A stretch of 64,000 nt of DNA from Lytechinus variegatus. Its lineage: Eukaryota > Echinodermata > Echinoidea > Temnopleuroida > Toxopneustidae. Below the pieces are notes generated by a model. The model was not told the origin of the DNA, did not search any database, and was given only the letters and a program-made list of their open reading frames with translations. Of the stretch, positions 45,801-57,800 are shown piece after piece; within the stretch, counting starts at the first letter, position 1, and each line of letters opens with the position of its first letter. Position numbers and translations under genes: made by a program. Where the stretch lies: the NCBI RefSeq assembly GCF_018143015.1, contig NC_054755.1, forward strand, positions 11,200,124 through 11,264,123, written 5' to 3'.

Positions 45801-48800
45801 TTTCACGCTGTGTCAAGGGGAAAGGGCAAAATCAAATATACCCTGCGAAACATTTCTCATACATTTCCCCTGCAATTTTAGTCAATTTAAATAAAACAGA
45901 TACATTCAAGCATTTTGTAACAATTTTGTTGAAATTTCAACATTTAGTAAGCACAACCTTTACCTTTTTGTGCCAGCTGAATCTGAGGACATAACTAAAT
46001 CTGAACAAAGTTTTTATCAGACATCTTTAGCACTTTTTCACTAAGTTTTCATCATTTAAAGTGGGTTTTCATTTCATTTTTTATTTAATACTTGTTTCTC
46101 CACACCTTTTCTAAGCTTGCCAATGATTAACAAATTGAAAGTGAAGCCTAAGCAATTTCATGTAAATCACAGCTCAATGTAAAGCAAATGTTGTCACGAT
46201 GGCCTCAGTGTTTGGGTAGTTGGGTGGGGCGAAATGCACTCTTCGAAGTGTTCTGGGCAAGGAAACGAGTTAAAAAGGTAAAAGATACCTTCAAACCAAT
46301 TTTACTAGCTAAATTCAATGTGTTCTTCATGATTAAGGTCTACTTTTATTCGCATAACTATTTCAAAGTTTTGCGCAAATAATTTTTCACTAACTTTTCA
46401 AAAGTAAGTGGTGCTCACTGAAGCGGAAATATTTTTCGACAGTTCTTTGGTCATTTGCTTAAACGGATCTGTACCAACGTTAAAATGTGGAAAAATCTTC
46501 AGGATATTACAAATGTATAATTTTACAGGATTTTTTCTAAGTGTAAACTTTTTTTTGATACGCACTGTATAGGCTAACATTACAATCTTCGATTGGGTGC
46601 CCGATCATAATATTTGTTTATTTTTTGTTCAAATAAAGTGCCTTCTTAGGCAAGGAATGAGCTGAAAATTCCAGACTAATGATCATTGTCATTAGCATTC
46701 TAAGATGAAGTTAGCTTTCTAATATCCATCCCAATTAAACCACACTATCGGGATGTTGCTGATTGTTTATAGAATTGGAATTGTCTGGTCATTTTCGTTT
46801 TTACACTTCAGATACATGACAAAAGGGAAATGGCTAAGGTTGCATTTGGGTAATCACTTAGTCCTGCAGACGATTTGGGAAATTTCCTTAAATTATTTTA
46901 AATGGTGGTTGGTGTTTGTGTGCGAAACGTACTAGTTGGTATCATTACCTGTCGTGAACCTGGTAAACACAATGCACTTCGCTGGAACCATCCTGCAATA
47001 AACGAGAAATCTTATATATGTTCAGATGAATCATCGAAATCGCATCGAAACCATGCATTTACATACTTTAACCATGTTATTTACCTTTTAACATAACCTT
47101 TCACTAACCAAATTGACTGCATATATTTTTATTACAGATTACTCGAAATGCGAAATTGTATTTGAAATGCAGCGAATAAGGGGCAGTTCTTCTGTGTTCA
47201 GGGGTGTCCCAACGATTTGATGAGATGGCCATAGTTCATCTTGCCATCATTGCCGCGTCGACTTAATGGCATCAGTACTAGACAACAATATTTTATTCAC
47301 TTGACGTCTGTGAAACGCATGTTTAAGCCTTCTGCCACATTCCCTATCGCCATATACAATGACGCACCCGTGATTTGCCTTACCGTGGGTGGGAATCCTT
47401 CGGTAGATTGGATCATGAATTCTATTTGAATGGTCCCGTTGGAGAGGTTGATGGTCGTGTTTCCGTCAATGAGCTCGATCCTGATCACCGAGCTGATGAT
47501 GCTGTTCGTGTTCTCATTGTCAGTGATGTCCAAGAGCTGGATGTTGTCACTGCTATTTCGGATCTCGTAGGAGTAGTGCACAGTGACTGTTTGATAGTAA
47601 CAAAGTTACAGAGAGTTAGTAACTACCTGTCATGCTCGACATGCTCAGTGGAGTGGAGTGGAGTTAATCAGGATACAAAAATATCGTGCCGCAGATAACG
47701 GTTTAAAAGAGCGCTACACAATGCATAAGTTTTACATCAAAATCAAACAAGGCTGTTGAAATTGTGTAGAAATTTATCCGGTGATAGGTTTCTGGGGCCC
47801 GTTGCAGAAAGAGTTGCAATCAATCGCAACTCAAAAATCATGCGCAACCTTATTTTCAACCAATCAACAGCGCGCATTTGGGACTTGCGTTTGATTTTTT
47901 GACTTGCGTTTAAAAGCAACTCTTTCTGCAACGGGCCCAGAAGTCACCGGTGTTTGTCTAAAATTTGTATTTGTAAGGGGACGATTTCAGCGCAAGCCCC
48001 GCACCCCCCCCCCCCATACGATAAAGCAATTGATACTTAATCATGACATATTGCGGTTACATGTATGTGATGAACATGATCTTTTGTTTCTTATTAACAT
48101 AATGTATATATTTGTTGTAAACTATAAATTGGACTATCCAAAGATATTTCTGACTCTAATTCATTGTTTATATTCAAAAGTAAAGTTAAACATACTTTTT
48201 GTGAAGATGCAAGACATCTCAATAAATGATACCTTAGTCCATGTTTACCGAGTCACGTTGTTCCTTTATTCTTGTCTAAAACGTACAGTGAATCTAGCTG
48301 ATCACTTTCAGCATAATCACATAGCATAGGCTATGGTGTCTTCGAATCACAACATTACACTTTTCTGAATGATTATGCAGTTCAGGCAGCAGTAGATATC
48401 TAAACCATTCAGCAGCTCCATCTTACCACCATACCTCCCTTCCTTTAAAACATTACTTTCCTTCCAGGGCGTGCTACAGATGTGATTAAACCAATTGGTT
48501 CACTATACCTGTATAAACTTTGGCTTTTCTTTTACCTTGTTATTTTTAATTACTATATAGCCTCATATCTTATCTCCTCCTATTGGGGCCTATAACTCAC
48601 AAGATCTGCTTTCAACTTGGGCCCCTCCATTTTTTTCACTGATTTAAATTCTTATTGTGTATAATTTCTGTGTCAAGAACCATTTATTTCAACTCAAGAT
48701 AATCATGTTATACTCATGTCAAACATGTAAATGTCTGTATACGAGTTATGGAAAATAAACTAACCGAAACTGAATATTAAATCATTTTAATGGATGAATG

Positions 48801-51800
48801 CTGTAAGCCCACTTGATTGAAATGTTGCATTCAGGGTATCAAAGGATCCGGAAACTATTAGCAATTCTCATTAGAAGAGCCAATCACGAAGCAGAATTTT
48901 CTCTGTTGTCATTGCAGGTGATATTCCACAAACATTTTTTTATGAAACGGGTCCTCATTTACTGTTGGTTATTCAGTTTAATGATATTTTTAATACAATT
49001 GGTCTTTGGGCGAGTACAAATAAAAAATAATGATTTTGGACAAAATGACATGTAATACAATTAAATAAAAAATACTATCTCTCGCTGGAAATGTGACAAA
49101 CTGACACAGCTGCAACCATGTCAACCCTTTAAAAGGGTGACAATAATCAGTGTTAATGCCCGATGAGGCAATCGTTTCTACATCTCTTCGATGTTTCAAT
49201 GCCCCGTACGATAATTACATACATGTATATATGAATGAATAAACAAATAGATACATAAATGACGTAAGAGTAAACGATTGATGATAATTAAAATAAACTA
49301 TATCACAGACTGAAACGGGAGAAAAGAAATTGAAATAATTGATTTGACACGTCATTGAAGATCATCGCTAATCATTATTGTCACATTTTGTTATCAGTAT
49401 CGAGCTCATATGCTTATTTTTTACTAAAAAAATTATGGCCAGGCATATGAAATTTCCGTTTTTTAAGACGGAAAGGACGAATCATTATTTTGGCTTTCCA
49501 TAATCAAGCCTTTTATTGAATCATTTTTACCTATCAAACAGACCCTCCTGTTGACTCACCGTTTGAAATATCCACTGAACCGAAGCTGAAGGTGAATGTT
49601 GAGCCACATTGCTGATTTCCTGACCAGTGCCTGTCATATGCCCCCTCTGCGGACGAGCTGCCACAGTCCTAGGTATATACAGTATAAATAAAAAGTAATC
49701 TTGAATATTCTAATATCAAAATTTTAACCCATGTACAGAAAGGTAAAGATTACATCACATTTAATCCAAGGCCAATCCAAGGGCGACAGACCAACCCCCC
49801 CCCACCCCCCCCCCCCCTCTCTCTGCGAAAATATGGAAGCGGGTAGAAAGAGAGAAAATGCTAGAATAAATAGATAGGAGAAACGGATCAATAGAAAAAT
49901 AAGATGAGGGATAAAAGTGAATGCAATAAAGATGAAGGAAATTTTGAAATATGCATGAATGTTGATCAAGACTCTATAAAAAAGTTTAAAATCCACTCGC
50001 GCGTCACTTCGCAAAAAAAGACACCGAATGCACTTGCTTCGAGTTTTCTTTGCATTCTACATGGGAGATGATTATTGTGCGCGTTGAATTTTGAATCAAA
50101 TGCGGGGACAAAATGTTACATGTCACACGTTACCTAAAGCTAAGCGCGCGGAATGGAACATATCCCTTTTTTAGTTGCAACACTGTTTCTCCACACGATG
50201 TTGACCGTCAAATGACTCCAAATCTTGAGAGCAACCCCTTTCCTCGAAATGAATGCACTAATATTTAAGAAAAGCATTTGGTCTAAATTATAGGCTTTAT
50301 TGTTCAGTTAAAGCTGAAGATAATAATAATTAGATTTATTAAGCGCATAATAATTAATACTTATTTTCTTGCACTTTACAATAAGATATATTAACATGTC
50401 AACAGGAGGTACATTAATAACTGAAAAAAATTACAGCATTTATATATCTAAATAAGATATAAACGAGCAGTAATATTCCATGAAATATCAACAAATTCCG
50501 AAAACTGCAACCTCCGCAATCTTTGATGTTTTAAAGCATGCATAATGAGCTAAATAACTTGAGGGGATATAATCTATGAAAAATGATCGAGCGAAATCTT
50601 ACTTTTCATAAAAACATCAACGCCATCGGATATGTCGTAATATGGATAAATGAATAAATGCACATTCTCTAATATCATGTTACTTTTAGAATGGTAAACA
50701 TTGATAAATTTTTAAAAAAAGTGCCCCCAGGTGTTTAAAAACTCCCTTTCTCTCAAATTTCTGAGTCGGTGAATAAACAATGACTATTCTCCCCTTGTAT
50801 GCTATACACATGTTCAAAATTAATGATGCATGATGTGTCGAATACTACTTTTCAGGCTCATTAAAATGCCATTGTTTTCCATGGGGTGCGGGTGTTTGTA
50901 TATAAGTTAATAACAAGAGTAAAACAAAGTGGTACCCCCCCCCCCCCGACACTATGCGCACAGACAAATGGACGTGTAGGTGGGAAAGGATTGTTTTATG
51001 AATTGTGTCAAATATTGAACACCTTTTGAAGCAAATGCGGGGACAAAATGTTACATGTCACACGTTAACTAAAGCTTAGCGCGCAGAAGGGAACATAACC
51101 CGTTTTTAGTTGCAACACTGTTTCTCCACACGATGTTGAATGTCAAAAGACTCAAAATCTTGAGAGCAACCTCTTTCTTTGAAATGAATGCACTAAAATT
51201 TTTGAAATACATGAGGTCTAAATTATAGGCAGTTTTGTTCAGTTGAAGTTGAAGATAAAACGAAGTAGATTTATTAAGCACATAATAATTAATGTTTAAT
51301 TCTCTTGCACTTTACAATAACATTAAACTAAAATTATTCCATCAACAGGAGGTACAGTGATAACTAAAACAAACTTTATAGCAAGATACAAACCAGCAGT
51401 AATATTCCATAAAATGTCAAAAAATTCTAAACGAACTGCAACCTCCACAATCTTTTTTTATTTTTTTAAAGCATGCATAATGAGCTAAATGATTTAAGGG
51501 GGTCATAACCTATTAAAGTATGAGCGAGCGAAATATTACTTTTCATATACAACATCAACGCAATCGGATAGATTGTAATACGGATAAATGAATGACCGCA
51601 CCATTCTCTACGTTACTTTCAAAATAGTAAAAATTAATAGATAAAAAGTAAGTGCCCCCAGGTGTCCAAAAAACTCCCTTTCTCTAAAATTTTTAGTCGG
51701 TGAATAAACAATGATTTTTTTTTCAATGTCTGCTGTAAATATGTGAACACGCACAAATACACCTGTTCAAAATTAGCAAATGATATATGATGTGTCGAAT

Positions 51801-54800
51801 AGCTCGACCCAGGTGCTAAATGGGTACCCGGTAGGATGCGAAAGATATTGTATGTTTGATTTTGCCAGCGCCATAATGAGGCTGCGGTGAATGCAACGAA
51901 TGCTCCCCAGGGAGTGGAAATTGTGCACTTTTCGTGCGGGATTGAAATGAATCCAATGACCGGGGTAATAATATGCTGTAACGCGCTTTGAGCCATTCTG
52001 GGAAAAGCGCTTTATAAAAATTGACTATTATTATTATTATTATTATTTCAGCCTCACTAAAATAATTACAAGAGTAAAACAAAATGGTAACACCCCCCCC
52101 ACACTATGCGCACAGACGAATAGGATGTGTAGGTGGGAATGGATTTTTTTTCTAAGAAATTGTGTCAAATATTGTACACCTTTTAACGAATCAAATGTCA
52201 GGGATCTTATGTTAAAGTTATCCAAGCACATCATAATTAAACATTAAGATCCCCTGGGGGGCACTTACAAGAGATGCGGTAGAAGGCCGTATTGCTGAAG
52301 TTGATGATGCGACTGATGCCATTTCAGGTTGTATCGTCGTTGACTGCGTCATCGTCAGTGTAGTTGTTGGAGTCGTTATTGCCTGCGTAGTTGTTGGTGC
52401 CGCTGCTGCTGGCGTCGTTGCTGGTGGTCTCGTTGCCTGTGTAGATGGCGCCGTTGATGCCTGCGTAGTTGACGTCGTTGCTGGTGGTGTCGTTTGCTGT
52501 GTCGAAGTGATCCATTGTCATAATCAAGAGTATATCATAACATACAAGGATCAAATGCGATTACTACCCCCCCCCCCCCACCACCACCATAATGCACTTT
52601 GCTATTAAAGTTGCCTTTCAGTTTACCAGTATTCAACTCGGCGGCAACGTGTTTCGCGTCTAATTTGTAAATGCTCAATCCCAGACAGTGGCGGACCGTG
52701 ACCCGGAGGAGACAATTGATTGGAGGGGCACTGTATGTTTGTGAACAATGATGTGCCCCTCCAATGCTTTGTCCCCTCCGGGTCACGGTCCGCCACTAAC
52801 CCCAGACATACATACATATACAACTTATTTGTTAAATTAAGCCTGGTCATTTTTCATGTCAAACCATGCTTTATGATTTATTTTGAAACCACGACTCCTG
52901 ATACCTGTCTGCTCACCAGGCACACTACATAATACATTCCCTTTTACTGTTCAATGTACGTAAATGCCATAATAAATGAACTGCATCCACTCATTTAAGA
53001 TAAATGAATGTAGTTCCAATAAACATTGGTTTCATGAGAAAGTCTGTAAAACAAAGAGTCACTATATCATCGTACACCTATATAAATATGGTAAGTGAAA
53101 ATCTTATTGGAAAGAGTAAAATGTAAAAAAAAGTTAAAAAAAAAAATTTGTAAGTTATGGACGTTTAATAGAGTCTTGTTGTACTCACTCAAATTGACCA
53201 CCATGATTCAGAATCACAGATTTTGTGGACAACTCTCCATTTCTTTTGTACACAAATTTTCCGATTTCCCCCATTATTATTCATATTGCATCTTGCTTCC
53301 TTCTGAGCATGACTTTGGAAAATATAATTCACACCGCATATGACAAGGTCAGGAGAAGATAAAGCGAAATGTGTAAAATAATGGGCAAATTTGTGTACTA
53401 AACTAGTGAAGAGTTTTCCACAAAATTATCCTTTTTGAAGCATGACTACCAATGTGAGGATCTCCATAGGAAGTACAACAATATTTTTCAAACTTCCATT
53501 ACTTGTTTATTCTATAACCGATCTTGGTGGAACCGGTTTTAGATTGGTCCTCCCATATTATTTTCTGATTAGATGGATCCTGTCCTTGTATTTTGGTATC
53601 CTTTAGATAAAGCGGAACTTTGTGAAATTACGAACGCTATATAAAGCTGAAAAAAAATCACACTGAAGATCGTCGACACAGACAAGCACAATGTATGACA
53701 ATGTATGCACAATGCGACAATGTCTTGCCATTGCTCATGATTTTGATTTATACATACAGACATTTTGGTAGTCATTCCATTGAATTTTGTACGAGGGTCA
53801 TTCCATACGTGGCGTACAGGACATTTCGACAACAAAGTGAACTGAATGCTTGACTGAATTTTTTTTCTTTAATGATAAAGTACCAGTGGGTTGTCATGTG
53901 AAAAACTGATAACCAACAGAAATAGTTTGATTATGGTAGAATTAAAGGTGAAAATGTTGTGTGTCAAACGGGACTCAGAAACGACACGCAACACTTGCAC
54001 CTCTAATTCATCCATGGACAGCACATTTTGGTTAGTTGTCTTTTTTTTTCTACAGGACTACCCAGTAATACTTTATTTTAACCACAAAGCCAATTGAAGT
54101 TCCTCACTTTTTTAGACAGCATATTGAAAAATGTGAAAATGGCTGTATTTTCTTGCATGGAATCGCCCATGAACTCATTTCGAAATCGTTACAACTGGCA
54201 TTTATCTAAAGTTACTCAGTATGTACGTGTCTTTATCAAGTACTACAGTGTGAGTATCCCCGTATTCTAAGCTATGCAACACACAAACACGTGCATCATA
54301 TCTACTGTAGATGTGAACAGAGAAGCAGTAAGTTTTGTTCTTGGATGTTATTGAGTTTAGTATAGTAAGGAGTTTTCAACACACTCTGATTTTAGTGAAT
54401 TATACACTTATAAATATTTCATTAACATGTTCTCGTGGGTTTTTTTGTCTCACCTGCATAGCAGAGTGAGACTATAGGCGCCGCTTTTCCGACGGCGGCG
54501 GCGTCAACATCAAATCTTAACCTGCGGTTTAGTTTTTGAAAAGACATCAAATAAATTTAGAAAGTATATGGACCTAGTTCATGAAACTTGGCCATAAGGT
54601 TAATCAAGTATTACTGAACATCCTATTAGAGTTTCATGTCACATGACCAAGGTCAAAGGTCATTTAGGGTCAATGAACTTAGACTATGTTGGAGGAATCA
54701 ACATCGAAATCTTAACCTGAGGTTCAGTTTTTGAAATGTCATCATAATAATAATAAACTTAGAAAATATATGGACCTAGTTCATGAAACTTATCACTGAA

Positions 54801-57800
54801 CATCCTGCGTGAGTTTTATGTCACATGACTAAGGTCAAAGGTCATTTAGGGTCAATGAACTTTGGCCGAATTGGGGTATCTGTTGAATTCTCATTATAAC
54901 TTTGAAAGTTTATGGATCTGATTCATGAAACATGGACATAATAGTAATCAAGCATCACTGAACATTTTGTGCAAGTTTCAGGTCTCATGATTACCGGTAA
55001 GGTCAAAGGTCATTTAGGGTCAATGAACTTTGGCCGAATTGGGGGTATCTGTTGAATTATCATCATAACTTTGAAAGTAAGTTTATTGGTCTAGTTCGTT
55101 AAACTTGGACATTAGAGTAATCAAGTATCACTGAACATCCTGTGCGCATTTCAGGTCACATGACCAAGGTCAAAGGTCAATGAACTTTGGCCGAATTGGG
55201 TGTATCTGTTGAATTACCATCATAACTTTGAAAATTTATGGATCTGATTCATGAATCTTGGACATAAGAGTAATCAAGTATCACTGAACAGGTCTTGCAA
55301 AAAACCAGGTCACATGCAAAGTAGGTGCCCCGAAGCAGAACAACCCACTCCGAAGACAAACGCATTCCGAGCAGACGGCTCAGCTGAAGTTATGATGGTA
55401 ACCACGCAAACAGGAACACCTTATACCACTTCACAGATATCCACACGCGATCCGGTAGCAACGCTTGAATCGGCCACACCCCACAGTGTTACGTCATCGG
55501 CACCCCTAACGCGATCGAAAACGGCGACAAAAGGCAAGAGTCGCGATTCTCGACAGCCTACGGCGGTCAGTCACGAGTCTCGTCAAGTCGTAAGAGCTTT
55601 AGCCGAGTTCAGATCGCGTAGCAACAGCGCGCCAACCATTGGTGGCCAAAGTAAGATCACACAATACATTGAGCGATCTTCCTCCTCTGAATCAGATGAA
55701 TCAGAAGTAAACACCGAGGATGAGCTCACTGAAGCTACAGTAGACGCAGTAAATCAAGCGATTGCTGATCCACATCGTGCTCGAAAATGTAAAAAGCGAA
55801 AACGTAAAAATGGAAAAAAGTTGTGATGAAAGGATGATGAATGATGGAACGCTAACGAAGAACATTTAAAACATGACTACGTCCATTTTAGCAATTTCCC
55901 AGAATTGTAACGGACTACGAAACAAATTGAAACGACAAATGTGTTTTAAATGGTTTAAAAAACAAACTGCTGATTTCGTTTTAATTCAGGAAACTCATTG
56001 GACTAAAGATATCGAAAACATTATACGAAATGAGTGGAATGGTCCGGTGTTTTTCAGCCACGGCAATACTAACGCACGTGGGGTAGCAATATTGCTTAAA
56101 AGACAGACTGAGATAAAATATAGATCAGAACATAAAGATTGTGCTGGAAGGTTCCTTATTGTAGAATGTGAAATACAATCGATTAAATACGTAGTTGTTA
56201 ATATTTACGCACCAAATATCCATTTAAAAAGAGAGGCATTTTTCAGAGATGTTTACAATATATTGAAACAAAAGTTTTGTCCAGATGACGAAAAATCACA
56301 TTTAATTTTATGCGGAGACTTCAACTGCGTATTAAATCCAAGTATTGACACATTTAATGTAAGAAGCAAATACAAAACTCCTTGTTCCCTGAAACAGCTT
56401 ATGAAAAAACTGTATCTTATCGATATTTGGAGAAAGGTTCACGTCGATAAAAAACAATTTACGTGGCGTAATAAATACTTGCAAATATCATCAAGAATTG
56501 ATATGATATTAATTAGTAAAGATTTAAGAAGTAAAGTACTTAAAACTGATATAAGACCAGTAGTCAATGGTGACCATAACGCTATCACCATTACAATCAA
56601 AATTAATGGAACGAATAAAGGTCCAGGTGTTTGGAAATTGAATACAAATTTATTAACAAACAATGATTATTGTGAAGAGGTTAGACAAATCATAGGCGAT
56701 CTAGTCCGTGAAAAGACAGAATTATCAATGTCCTGGCGTCAAACCTGGGAATTGTGCAAAATAAGAATACGAGAATACTCCATTAGATATGCAAAACATA
56801 AGAAAAAAGAAGAAAAGGACGAAGGCATATTAGAAGAAAAACTCTTAAAGCTGAACGAAAAAATTTGGAACTCAAAAAATGATAACAATGAAGAGATTAT
56901 AAAAGATTATGAACAGACTACTGAACAATTAGAAAAAATATATAAACAAAAATGTATGGGTTCAATTATTAGGTCAAGAGTAAATTGGTTTGAGGAAGGT
57001 GAAAGGTGCTCAAGATATTTTATGTCATTAGAAAAGAGAAATATTGATAATAATTCTATTTTGTTATTACGTAACGATAAAGGTAAAAGCATAAAAAATC
57101 AGCAACACATTAGAAAGTATGTGTATAAATATTATTCAGAATTATATAAGTCAAAAGAATGTCAAGACTTGGCAGAATATTTTCTTGATTTACAACTTCC
57201 AAAGTTATCTAGCGATTTAGCTGATATGTGTGAAGGAATTATATCTGAATCAGAGTGCAAAAAAGCTGTATTTGATTTTGAAAAAAATAAGTCACCAGGG
57301 AGTGATGGTTTCAATATAGAATTTTATCAAATATTTTGGACAGAAATTAAAGTTCTACTTTTGCCTGCGTTAAATGAAAGTTTTGAGTGTAACGAATTAT
57401 CAAACTCCCAAAGACAAGCCATTATAAAATTATTGTACAAAAAAGGTGACAAATCTAGATTGGAAAATTGGAGACCTATTTCCCTCCTAAACTATGATTA
57501 TAAAATTGCAGCCTCAGTTATTGCTCAAAGATTGCAAAAGGTTATATTTACATTAATTTCAGATAACCAGGTAGGTTATATAAAAGGAAGAAGTATAGCT
57601 GAAAACGTTAGATTAATTGAGGATATATTCTATTACGTTAAAAACCATGCCAAAGGAGGAATAGCGTTACTGACCGATTTTAGAAAAGCCTTTGATTGCC
57701 TCAGTCGAGATTTTTTATTTGAATGTTTGCAAAGATATGGATTTAAAGATGATTTTTGCAGATGGGTTAAAACTTTTTATAATAATGTAAAAAGTTCTGT

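Noticed and set aside
47904..48329. 141-residue plus-strand frame
   Set aside because: Its start lies inside a MITE and includes a poly-Pro from a C run; no family resemblance.
52324..52554. 76-residue minus-strand frame with a Met start and Asn/Asp/Thr repeats
   Set aside because: Alternative frame of the stalk exon. The Thr/Pro frame fits both splice phases and matches the paralogues.
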